From Flavobacterium urumqiense (lineage in GTDB: Bacteria; Bacteroidota; Bacteroidia; Flavobacteriales; Flavobacteriaceae), in NCBI RefSeq assembly GCF_900108015.1, contig NZ_FNVP01000003.1, positions 6,162 through 70,161 on the forward strand: a DNA stretch of 64,000 nt, in the 5' to 3' direction. The notes under the pieces are model-generated. The model had not been told where the DNA came from. It was given only the letters and a program-made list of their open reading frames with translations, and made no database searches. How positions within the stretch are numbered: the stretch's first letter is position 1; each line of letters starts with the position of its first letter. The translations under genes were made by a program, and so were the position numbers. Shown in pieces: positions 54,555 through 62,271 of this stretch.

Positions 54555-54638
54555 TTGTCCTAAGATAGTAATTGTTGGTTAGGACAAGTTTAATAATTTA
54601 CCTAAAAAATGTTTTTGACATATACATTTTTTAGGTAA
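54555..54638. terminator. Two consecutive inverted repeats at the element's right end
   Basis: TTGTCCTAA (54555-54563) pairs with TTAGGACAA (54579-54587). TTACCTAAAAAATGT (54598-54612) pairs perfectly with ACATTTTTTAGGTAA (54624-54638). They may be terminators for the 802-residue gene or recombination sites at the right boundary. Confidence 0.6.
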
Positions 54639-54685
54639 CTATTCCTGATCCTAAAGTTTTTTGTAATTTTATAAAAAATATCAAG

Positions 54686-55075
54686 ATGATACAAGATGCT
54701 GTAATGTTTTCTTTAATTATTGATGCACCTGCCGTTACTTTACCAAACGAACTTCCGGAAGATCAATTGTTTTCTCATTTTCAAAATGAAATCATTGAGT
54801 TGCTGGAGAACGATATCGAAGCAATAAACTATTTTGGTTTAGTTCCTGATAATGGCGCTGATGGAATTGATGAAGTCTTGTTTAATGGTGTTTTATTCCG
54901 TTTTGATGTTCCACAAGCCATTTTAGGAATTAATTTGGAGGCGGAACCGCATTTAGTGAGAAAAGCTTTTTTGAATGTTGTAGAGAATCATAGCCCTTCT
55001 GGGAATTCTGTCCTTGAAGAGCGTGGTAAAACCAAATTAGAAACTACAGTCGTTTTTGAATATTATCACTTATAA
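54686..55075 (+). CDS. Small conserved-looking protein, function unknown
   Basis: A 129-residue acidic soluble protein (MIQDAVMFSLIIDAPAVTLP). It mixes short strands with one long helix (EDQLFSHFQNEIIELLEND). No motif is recognised. It converges with the YedK/HMCES gene, their ends overlapping by six bases. It may be chromosomal, flanking the integrated element, rather than cargo. Confidence 0.55.
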   Translation: MIQDAVMFSLIIDAPAVTLPNELPEDQLFSHFQNEIIELLENDIEAINYFGLVPDNGADGIDEVLFNGVLFRFDVPQAILGINLEAEPHLVRKAFLNVVENHSPSGNSVLEERGKTKLETTVVFEYYHL

Positions 55076-55687
55076 TTTAATAGCAATTAAATCTGGGGAA
55101 TAAGGGAATGCAAATTGGTCTATTGGTTCATGGTTTAACCATTTGGATTCATCTTCGCGTTTTAAAACTACCGGCATTCTTTTTTTGTGATTGTGGATTT
55201 CAGCCAAGAGTGGGTTGGCTTCGGTGGTGAGTATGGTGTAAGTGTTTTTGATTTCTCCGGTTTCTTTATCTACCCAATTAGAATACAATCCGGCAAAGGC
55301 GAACAGTTCTTCGTTAGGTAAGCGCAATTCGTATTTTTGTTTTACTTTCCCTTTTGGATCCAACCACTGCCATTCGTAATAGCCATTTGCAATAATCAGA
55401 CACCTTTTGTCTACCGAATTTTTGAAGGACGGTTTTTCGTTAACTGTTTCTATTTTGGCATTTAAGGTGTATTTCTGTATTTCCTCATCCTTGGCCCATG
55501 CTGGAATTAAACCCCAATTGTAATGGGTAATGATGTTCGGTTTTTCATCAATGATTACAGGAGTGCTAGGATATTCAAAACCATTGATGTGAGCACTTGG
55601 TTTGAATTCCACCGGATTATCAATAGTCGCGTTGAACCTACTTTGTACCTCTAACGCTAATTTGGTTTGTTTGGAATGAAAACACAT
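55070..55687 (-). CDS. SOS response-associated protein (YedK/HMCES family)
   Basis: A 205-residue SRAP-domain protein that forms a covalent link to abasic sites in single-stranded DNA. The catalytic Cys2 is present after Met1 removal (MCFHSKQTK). Further SRAP features are HYNWGLIPAWAKDEE, NAKIETVNEKPSFKNS, CLIIANGYYEWQW and IHNHKKRMPVVL with the active-site His. It is adjacent to xseBA, so DNA-repair genes are grouped here. Confidence 0.92.
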   Translation of the reverse strand: MCFHSKQTKLALEVQSRFNATIDNPVEFKPSAHINGFEYPSTPVIIDEKPNIITHYNWGLIPAWAKDEEIQKYTLNAKIETVNEKPSFKNSVDKRCLIIANGYYEWQWLDPKGKVKQKYELRLPNEELFAFAGLYSNWVDKETGEIKNTYTILTTEANPLLAEIHNHKKRMPVVLKREDESKWLNHEPIDQFAFPYSPDLIAIKL

Positions 55688-55704
55688 ACTATGGGCTTTA
55701 TTTA

Positions 55705-55902
55705 TTAATTCTCAAGTTCTTTCAAAATTGAATTGACATCCTCTTCGGTTGTGGTTAATTTTAATTTACAAAATTTAATTAGTGTTGTTGCTCTTTTTAC
55801 TTTTGCAGAGAGTTCATCAACAGAGATTTCTCCTTGCTCTATTTCGGTAACAATTTCTTGTAATTCCTCAAAAGCATTCGTATAATTCAATTTTTCTTCC
55901 AT
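55705..55902 (-). CDS. xseB: Exodeoxyribonuclease VII small subunit
   Basis: A 65-residue helical hairpin protein (NYTNAFEELQEIVTEIEQGE, ISVDELSAKVKRA), the canonical XseB pattern. It binds the long helices of XseA to form the nuclease that degrades single-stranded DNA. It starts one base after the xseA stop. Confidence 0.9.
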   Translation of the reverse strand: MEEKLNYTNAFEELQEIVTEIEQGEISVDELSAKVKRATTLIKFCKLKLTTTEEDVNSILKELEN

Positions 55903-55903
55903 T

Positions 55904-57295
55904 TTATTCTTTTATTTTTGCGATTGTACTGTCAATTGTACCGTTAAAAAGCACTGTATTTATTGCAACCCCTACTTCCAATTGAGCAACATCTTTGACA
56001 GCTTTTCCATTTAAATACGTTATACTGAAACCTCTTTTTAAAACATTTATAGGATCCATGATTTGGATGTTTTTTTCAATATTTTCCAATGCAAGTTCGG
56101 AATTTTTGAGATATAGTATCGGTTGGATTTCTAATTTATTTTGCAATTGAATTACAGCTGCTTCTAATTGATTCAGATTGAATTTAGTGGTAATGCGTGT
56201 TTTGGCTTGTAGTACATTTAACTTTTCGTGGTTGTTTTTTACTATAAATTGTGATTGCTGCTGAATTGCGTAGCTGGCATTTTTGATATGGTTTTCATTG
56301 GTGTTCAAAATAGAAACTGTTATGGACCGAAACAATTTAAGTTCTGATTCTAATTTTGTATTTTCCTCGCTTAGCAATCGTTTGGATTTGTCCACTATTT
56401 TATCTTTGGCTTTTTGAATTGGAACCGAAAAATTATGGAATTTTTGAATGAGGAACTCGGCAAGTTTTGTTGGTGTTATTGCATTGTTATGTGCAATCAT
56501 TTCGCATACCGTTTCATTTGTGACATGGCCGATACCGGTGATTACCGGGATAGGGAATAGGGCAATAGCTTTGGCCAATTCGTAATTATTGTAACACGAT
56601 AGACCCACATCACCACCGCCACCCCTTATTATGGCCACTGCATCGAAATGATGGATTACTTTTTTAATTCTTTCTAATTGGGCCATGATGCCGGGAACTG
56701 CTTTGTCTCCTTGCAGTATGGATGGAAATAAAAGATAGAAGAACTTGTAATTCCATGAATTTTTATCAATTACATCTTTAAAATCCCCAAAGCCTTTGCT
56801 GGTTTCTACCGAAATTATTGCAATTCGCTGGGGTAAAAAGGCGAGTTGTAATTTTTTGTTTTGATCATAAATACCCTCTAGCTTTAGTTTTTGTATCGTT
56901 TCTCGCTTTTCATTTTCTAAATCTCCTAAGGTGTATTGGGGATCAATATCTATTATTTGAAGTGAAAGACCAAAAGCGGAATCGAAGGATATTTTAGCTA
57001 GGAATAGAATTTTGATGCCATCTTTGAGCGGCTCCTTTAGTATTCGTAGAAAATTGCGATTGATATTTTGGTAATCGTCACGCCAGATTGTAGATTTAAT
57101 TTGCGCGATTATTTTCCCATCCCTTTTTTCTACCAATTCCGGAAAGCAATGACCGGATTGAGTGTAATGATTCAGTTTGTTCATTTCAGCTTTAATCCAA
57201 AACGCACTTTTATACCTTTTTTCTAACGTTTTTTTAATACTGTTCGTTACCTCCAGCAGCGAAAAAATAGTCTTATCATTGATTTTTTCAGGCAT
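55904..57295 (-). CDS. xseA: Exodeoxyribonuclease VII large subunit
   Basis: A 463-residue nuclease subunit. An N-terminal OB fold (FWIKAEMNKLNHYTQSGHCF) leads to the catalytic core: VETSKGFGDFKDV, AVAIIRGGGGDVGLSCYNNY and VITGIGHVTNETVCEMIAH. A long coiled-coil region from about residue 270 to 410 follows, then the C-terminal RGFSITYLNGKAVKDV. About 210 bases of its sequence recur in diverged, frameshifted form at 61923-62131. Confidence 0.93.
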   Translation of the reverse strand: MPEKINDKTIFSLLEVTNSIKKTLEKRYKSAFWIKAEMNKLNHYTQSGHCFPELVEKRDGKIIAQIKSTIWRDDYQNINRNFLRILKEPLKDGIKILFLAKISFDSAFGLSLQIIDIDPQYTLGDLENEKRETIQKLKLEGIYDQNKKLQLAFLPQRIAIISVETSKGFGDFKDVIDKNSWNYKFFYLLFPSILQGDKAVPGIMAQLERIKKVIHHFDAVAIIRGGGGDVGLSCYNNYELAKAIALFPIPVITGIGHVTNETVCEMIAHNNAITPTKLAEFLIQKFHNFSVPIQKAKDKIVDKSKRLLSEENTKLESELKLFRSITVSILNTNENHIKNASYAIQQQSQFIVKNNHEKLNVLQAKTRITTKFNLNQLEAAVIQLQNKLEIQPILYLKNSELALENIEKNIQIMDPINVLKRGFSITYLNGKAVKDVAQLEVGVAINTVLFNGTIDSTIAKIKE

Positions 57296-57703
57296 TCCGT
57301 TCTTGAATTGTGGATTGATGCATAATAAAATGAGGCCGCCTTTTATTATACATCAAATATAAAGCAGTTTTATTAGATTACTTCAATTGGATGGAGATAA
57401 TTTCCGTTGATTTTAGTGGGCCAGGAAAGGTAAATTTTTTCCTACTTCATTTTCTTTTTTGGAGGAACAATTAAGATTATCGTTTTTTACCTTGGGTTTA
57501 TAAATACGAAATCTTAATTCGTCAGACTTCGGAAAGCTGGGACTATTAAGCAGCATTGTTTCTAAGCAATCTAACCACCCTATTTAGAAAAAAAATCCTG
57601 AGTGAGGACATAGTGTCAAGTTTGGGGAACTCCGTTATTTTTCATTGCGCACACGAGCGGGTTGAGGGCGTAGTTGTCTCCCAGTAGTTGCTAATAGGAA
57701 TGG
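57296..57703. other. Intergenic stretch without a recognised gene
   Basis: About 400 bases following the xseA start region. It contains no convincing open frame. GC content rises near 57650-57700, where repeat-like sequence begins. Probably decayed accessory DNA. Confidence 0.4.
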
Positions 57704-57730
57704 ACACGGAATGCAATTCCGCGTGAACGG
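57704..57730. repeat. Hairpin followed by GCGTGA, intergenic repeat relative
   Basis: CACGGAAT (57705-57712) pairs with ATTCCGCGTG (57716-57725), and GCGTGAACGGG follows. Similar hairpin-GCGTGA units occur at 16675 and 62218, suggesting a dispersed family in degraded form. Confidence 0.45.
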
Positions 57731-57739
57731 GCTAGTTAG

Positions 57740-57837
57740 CTCAAAGAAAAATATTCCATAAAATAACCAAGTCAGAAACAGAATTAAAAGAAGAAGTTTT
57801 GCATATTGGGTATTTAAAAATATCTGGAATTAAGTAA
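57740..57837 (+). pseudogene. C-terminal remnant of a DUF1543 gene
   Basis: The bases read LKEKYSIK, then, after a one-base shift in an A run, ITKSETELKEEVLHIGYLK and a stop. This aligns with the C-terminus of the DUF1543 protein at 1190-1762 (KEHYRVKITKSE, LKEDELHIGFLKL). Nothing of the N-terminal 160 residues remains. It marks a second, degraded DUF1543 locus. Confidence 0.8.
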
Positions 57838-57971
57838 ATTATTCCATTAAAGGACTTCTTCTATCAAAACAGCTTGAACAAAATTATGTTTATTTTAATA
57901 CCTATTTGTGAATTATCCCCTACTATAATTTGTAATTTTATACTGTTAACAGAAATTAAAATTACAAAATT

Positions 57972-58517
57972 ATGGAAAAGAGAATAGCTATTTTAGCCAC
58001 AAATGGATTTGAAGAAGTTGAATTACGCTCACCTAAAGAATATTTAGAAAAACAAGGTTGGAAAGCCGAAATTGTGAGTCCAGAAAGCGGAAGCATAAGA
58101 TCATGGGCTTCTACTGAATGGGGGAAAGATTATAAAGTTGATCAAGAATTAAAAAATGTTAAAGCTACTGATTATGATGCTTTAGTGCTACCTGGGGGCG
58201 TTATCAATCCAGATAAATTGCGAACAGATGAAAATGCTTTAGCTTTTATAAAAGATTTTTTTAAAGCTGGAAAGCCTGTTGCAGCAATTTGCCATGGACC
58301 ACAAATTTTAATTAGCGCCGATCTAGTTAAAGGACGAAAAATGACTTCCTATCCTTCTATAAAAATTGATTTAATGAATGCTGGAGCCGAATGGCATGAT
58401 CAAGAAGTTGTTGTAGACAAAGGATTAGTTACAAGTAGAAATCCTGATGACTTACCAGCTTTCAATAAAAAATTAGTAGAAGAAATTAAAGAAGGGAAAT
58501 ACCAGCAAATAGTTTAA
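57972..58517 (+). CDS. DJ-1/PfpI-family glutamine-amidotransferase-like protein
   Basis: A 181-residue protein of the PfpI/YhbO type. It contains RIAILATNGFEEVELRSP with the conserved Glu, LVLPGGVINPDKLR and the nucleophile elbow AAICHGPQILISA with Cys107. DVIVDKGLVTSRNPDDLPAF-like strands end it. Such proteins act as glyoxalases, deglycases or stress chaperones. It is monocistronic in the accessory patch after xseA. Confidence 0.92.
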   Translation: MEKRIAILATNGFEEVELRSPKEYLEKQGWKAEIVSPESGSIRSWASTEWGKDYKVDQELKNVKATDYDALVLPGGVINPDKLRTDENALAFIKDFFKAGKPVAAICHGPQILISADLVKGRKMTSYPSIKIDLMNAGAEWHDQEVVVDKGLVTSRNPDDLPAFNKKLVEEIKEGKYQQIV

Positions 58518-58870
58518 TTTTTACAAAGTATCTTTTTTTTAAAGAAATCAGCTCTTTTGCTTAAAATAATCCAGAGAAAGAACTAGTCACTATTTCTGCG
58601 CTGTAGCATAACCTTTTTTTAAATATTGAATCTATTTTAACTTAATAATAGAAATGAAAAAACCTTCCATAAACTAGACTGCCCCCAAAAAGTTAGACAC
58701 TATTTGGGGGCAGTCCATTCGGAGAGCGGGTTTTTTTTTCTTAAGGGAACAATTTTCTATCAAAAATCACTTGAAATGACTAAAAATTATCAGAAAAAAA
58801 TAAGTACACCCAAAGGCAACTTCGTTTTATCAATTTTGCAATAGCAAGCTTAAATCAAAAAGAGCAATAA
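58518..58870. other. Intergenic region with an IS-end-like hairpin
   Basis: About 350 bases without a gene. Its only landmark is the perfect 13-bp inverted repeat at 58677-58715. Confidence 0.45.
58677..58715. repeat. 13-bp perfect inverted repeat resembling IS3-type ends
   Basis: GACTGCCCCCAAA (58677-58689) and TTTGGGGGCAGTC (58703-58715) face each other across 13 bases (AAGTTAGACACTA). The CCCCCAAAAAGTTAGACA string resembles the outer ends of IS3-family insertion sequences. With no transposase between them, this may be a collapsed IS, a solo end pair or a small MITE. It could also act as a terminator. Confidence 0.55.
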
Positions 58871-59311
58871 ATGACTAAAGAAAATACAGCTGTTGATTCA
58901 ATTCTGGTTCAGGATTTTAACGGCAACCAAATCGATCTTATAAAAGAGTACCAAGGGAAAGCTATTTTAGCCATAATATATAACAACCAATGTTTGGGGT
59001 GTACAGGACGTGCGATTCCTTTGGCATACCAATTACAGAAAGAAAATTTAGGAATACAAGTAGTGGGTATTCACAGCAACTTCACGCATACAAAAGTTAC
59101 CGAAAATGATATTAAGAGCATTTTTACAATAGAGGAACTTCCTTTTCCTATTTTTTTGGATGAAGGGCATTTGGTTTATGACCAATTTGATTCAGAAGGA
59201 ACTCCGCAATGGCTTTTAATTACAAAAGAAGGAAGATTATCTCGCTCCATATTTGGCTCTCAAGAAGGGGCACAAAATCGATTGTTCTATGCACTTGAGC
59301 AACTGGATTAA
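58871..59311 (+). CDS. Redoxin/peroxiredoxin-like thiol protein
   Basis: A 146-residue thioredoxin-fold protein of the AhpC/TlpA class. It has DFNGNQIDLIKEYQGKAIL, the Cys pair CLGC (NNQCLGCTGRAIP), VVGIHSNFTHTKVT and the cis-Pro region GTPQWLLITKEG. It has no signal peptide, so it is likely cytoplasmic. It may be a thiol peroxidase or reductase. It lies in a run of oxidative- and electrophile-stress-type genes. Confidence 0.8.
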   Translation: MTKENTAVDSILVQDFNGNQIDLIKEYQGKAILAIIYNNQCLGCTGRAIPLAYQLQKENLGIQVVGIHSNFTHTKVTENDIKSIFTIEELPFPIFLDEGHLVYDQFDSEGTPQWLLITKEGRLSRSIFGSQEGAQNRLFYALEQLD

Positions 59312-59462
59312 AAACACTTTCAGAAATAGTGCCCTTTGTCCTGGAACGACCTGTTCATTTTAAGCTGGAATCGGTACAAGCTATTTAAGAGTCACTCCAG
59401 AAAACTTAAGTAGAGTTAGGAAAACATTTAAATCTATCATAATTGATATAGGTCAATGATAT

Positions 59463-60583
59463 TTGCGTTTCGGTAATGTATATTTGCGGATATTAATAAT
59501 TTTTTTAAAACAAAATTTCAAACAAGATCTATTAACACCATATAACAAAAATATTAACCTCAAGAACAGAGTTGTTATGGCGCCTATGACACGAGGTAGA
59601 GTAGATAATGAAGGCAACGTTCCAACGGATGAGCTACATGGCTTGTATTACGAGCAACGGGCGTCAGCAGGTTTAATTATTACAGAAGGCTCGCAAGTGT
59701 CTCGTGATGCTGTAGGTTATATCAATACGGCTGGTATCTACACAGATGAGCAAGTAGAAGGTTGGAAAAAAGTAACCAAACGTGTACATGATAAAGGAGG
59801 GAAAATTTTTATTCAATTGTGGCATGTAGGACGTATGTCTCATCCCGATTTTCATAATGGAGCATTACTAACGATAAATCATTTACTCCAGAAGGATTTA
59901 AAGATACTGTTACGCCTAAGGAAATGACCATTGAAGATATTAAAACTACGGTACAAGATTTTAAAAATTCAGCTGCAAATGCAGTAAAAGCTGGTTTTGA
60001 TGGAGTAGAAATTCATTCGTCTAATGGCTATTTGTTTCAGCAGTTCTTTAACGGAACGTCTAATCACAGAACGGATGAGTATGGTGGAAGTATTGAAAAC
60101 AAAGCCCGTATATTTTTTGAAGTTCTAGACGCGATTAAAGAAGTCATTCCGCAGGAAAAAATTGGAGCTCGTTTTAATCCATCACTACAGGGCCCATTTG
60201 GAACGACTATGGATGAAGAAACAATCCCAACGTTTGAATACATCATTAAAAAATTGAATGATTATAATTTAGCATACGTGCATCTTTCTGAGCCATTTAC
60301 AGATGTTTCAGCAATACCATACGCTGTTACTGAGATAGCTAAACATTTCCGTCCTCTATATAATGGAACATTGATGATTAACTCGGCAGTTGATCAAGAA
60401 AAAGGAAATAAAGTAATTGAAGAAGGGTATGCAGATTTAGTAGCTTACGGTAAGCCATACATCTCTAATCCAGATTTAGTAGAACGTTTTGAAAATAACC
60501 TAGATTTAGCAGAGTGGGATCAAAGTACGTTCTACGCAGGAGGAGCAGAAGGGTATACAGATTATCCAAAAGCTTCTAAATAA
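59463..60583 (+). pseudogene. Old Yellow Enzyme-type alkene reductase, frameshifted
   Basis: Two pieces of one flavin reductase. The first (to 59927) has LLTPYNKNINLKNRVVMAPM, ASAGLIITEGSQVSRDAVG and IQLWHVGRMSHPDF, then goes out of frame after NGALL. The other frame resumes with NDKSFTPEGFKDTVTPKEMT, then GFDGVEIHSSNGYLFQQF, HRTDEYGGSIENKAR and NPDLVERF to 60583. Relatives have extra residues (around LAPSAINP) at the break, so a short out-of-frame deletion is the likely cause. The 5' end is also unclear, with no ATG near the expected start; 59463 is a TTG. As written it is probably inactive. Confidence 0.82.
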
Positions 60584-60629
60584 AATAATACACAAATCGA
60601 ATAAATAACAACTTAAAAACAACGTAATT

Positions 60630-61685
60630 ATGGCGACTACAACAGTAAAAGCATATGGTTCAACAGCACCAACAGAAGATTTAAAACCTTTAGATATTGA
60701 AAGAAGAGCTGTAGGTGCAGATGACGTAAAAATCGATATCACTTATAGCGGTGTTTGTCACAGTGACATACATACCGCAAGAAACGAATGGAACGGATCA
60801 ACCTATCCTGTGGTGCCTGGACATGAGATCATTGGTCGAGTAGTAGAGGTAGGAAATGGTGTTAGTCGCCATAAAGTAGGTGATCTAGTAGGAGTAGGAT
60901 GTATGGTAGATTCTTGCCAGACATGTTCTTCTTGTCAGAAAGATTTAGAACAATTTTGCGAAAATGGAGCAACATTTACGTACAACAGTCCAGATAAACA
61001 TCTTGAAGGCAAACAAACTTACGGAGGTTATTCAACGTCAGTAGTTGTTGATGAAAAATTTGTACTACGCATTCCAGAAAATTTAGACGAGGCAGCAACT
61101 GCACCGTTATTATGTGCAGGAGTTACTACATGGTCACCATTACGTCATTGGAACGTAAAAAAAGGAGATAAAGTAGGAGTAGTAGGTTTAGGAGGATTAG
61201 GTCATATGGGCGTTAAATTTGCCAATGCATTAGGTGCATATGTGGTTATGATTACAACATCGCCAGAAAAAGGAAAAGATGCTAAACGTTTAGGTGCTCA
61301 GGAAGTTTTAATTTCCAAAGATGAAGACGCCATGAAAAAACACCAAAATAGTTTCGATTTTATTTTAAATACCATTCCTGTAGGTCATGAAATGGATCCA
61401 TATTTAGGATTACTTAAAATTGATTCAACAATGGTTTTAGTTGGTGCAGTAGAACCGTTAAAGCCATTTCATGGAGGAAATATCATTGGCGGACGTAAGC
61501 GTATTGCCGGCTCTTTAATAGGAGGTATTAAAGAAACACAAGAGATGTTAGATTTCTGTGGCGAACATAATATTACTAGTGATATTGAGCTTATCAATAT
61601 GCAAGATATTAACACAGCTTATGATCGTGTCACAAGCAATGATGTTAAATACAGATTTGTAATTGACATGAAATCGCTTAAATAA
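60630..61685 (+). CDS. Zinc-dependent alcohol dehydrogenase (cinnamyl/YahK type)
   Basis: A 351-residue medium-chain dehydrogenase/reductase. Catalytic zinc ligands appear in YSGVCHSDIHTARNEW and VVPGHEIIGRV. Structural zinc cysteines are in CQTCSSCQKDLEQFC. The NADP-binding GLGGLGHMGVKFANALGA and the ending YRFVIDMKSL are typical. It likely reduces aldehydes with NADPH. It follows the broken alkene reductase by 46 bases, and similar OYE-ADH pairs handle electrophiles. The patch has GTA/GGA-rich codon use unlike the core genes. Confidence 0.92.
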   Translation: MATTTVKAYGSTAPTEDLKPLDIERRAVGADDVKIDITYSGVCHSDIHTARNEWNGSTYPVVPGHEIIGRVVEVGNGVSRHKVGDLVGVGCMVDSCQTCSSCQKDLEQFCENGATFTYNSPDKHLEGKQTYGGYSTSVVVDEKFVLRIPENLDEAATAPLLCAGVTTWSPLRHWNVKKGDKVGVVGLGGLGHMGVKFANALGAYVVMITTSPEKGKDAKRLGAQEVLISKDEDAMKKHQNSFDFILNTIPVGHEMDPYLGLLKIDSTMVLVGAVEPLKPFHGGNIIGGRKRIAGSLIGGIKETQEMLDFCGEHNITSDIELINMQDINTAYDRVTSNDVKYRFVIDMKSLK

Positions 61686-61712
61686 AAACAATTTTTTTTA
61701 CAGCGCATTAAA

Positions 61713-61752
61713 TAAAAACAGCATCTAAAGTAATTTTAGATGCTGTTTTTAT
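61713..61752 (+). terminator. Terminator after alcohol dehydrogenase
   Basis: Stem AAAACAGCATCTAAA / TTTAGATGCTGTTTT with a short loop and T-rich tail, 30 bases past the stop. Confidence 0.85.
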
Positions 61753-61922
61753 TTTTAGTAAACTACCGAGTTAAATTAAGTTCTGTTTCTTTTACCAAAA
61801 ATGGCTCAGATTTACAGCCTATAAATTTTGATTATGATATAGGTCTAACGCTTCAGCCATTTTGACCCTTATTTGCTTTATGGCAAGGGTACGGCCATCA
61901 TGGCTCCAACTAAGACGGCCAA

Positions 61923-62131
61923 GAACTTGTAATTCCACGAATTTTTATCAATTACATCGAGAAAATCACCAAAGCCTTTGCTGGTTTCTACCGAAATTAT
62001 TGCAATTCGTTGGGGTAAAAAAGAGAGTGCTAACTTTTTATTTTTTCATAAATACCCTCCAACTTAAGTTTTTTAATCGTTTCCCGCTTTTCATTTTCTA
62101 AATCTCCTAAAGTGTATTGCGAATCAATATC
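61923..62131 (-). pseudogene. Diverged duplicate fragment of xseA
   Basis: These 209 bases align with xseA positions 56741-56950 in the same orientation. I count about 23 differences by eye (near 89% identity) including a one-base deletion around 62047 that shifts the frame. It encodes the region around VETSKGFG and the flanking strands of the nuclease core. Sequence on either side does not continue xseA. It is noncoding as it stands. Confidence 0.82.
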
Positions 62132-62217
62132 ACTGGAATTTGCACATTACAGGCTAAACAAATCCTCTTTTTTGAGATGAATATTCTGTTTTACAAATCC
62201 GCGCCTTTCAAGGTAAA

Positions 62218-62250
62218 CACCCGAAAGGATTCGGGCGTGAGCGGGGGAGA
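62218..62250. repeat. Hairpin plus GCGTGA element, degraded intergenic repeat
   Basis: CACCCGAA (62218-62225) pairs with TTCGGGCGTG (62230-62239), and GCGTGAGCGGGGG follows. It shares its GCGTGA core with the elements at 16675 and 57721. It lies just beyond the 3' end of the SIR2 gene and could also act in termination. Confidence 0.45.
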
Positions 62251-62271
62251 TTATAAGATCGCACAGCGGGA

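Noticed and set aside
57590..57700. GC-richer stretch after xseA that might hold a structured RNA
   Set aside because: No consistent long stem or known RNA motif was visible. It is better explained as degraded repeat sequence.
61862..62101. Plus-strand 79-codon open frame
   Set aside because: Most of it is the antisense of the duplicated xseA fragment. No protein family is seen.
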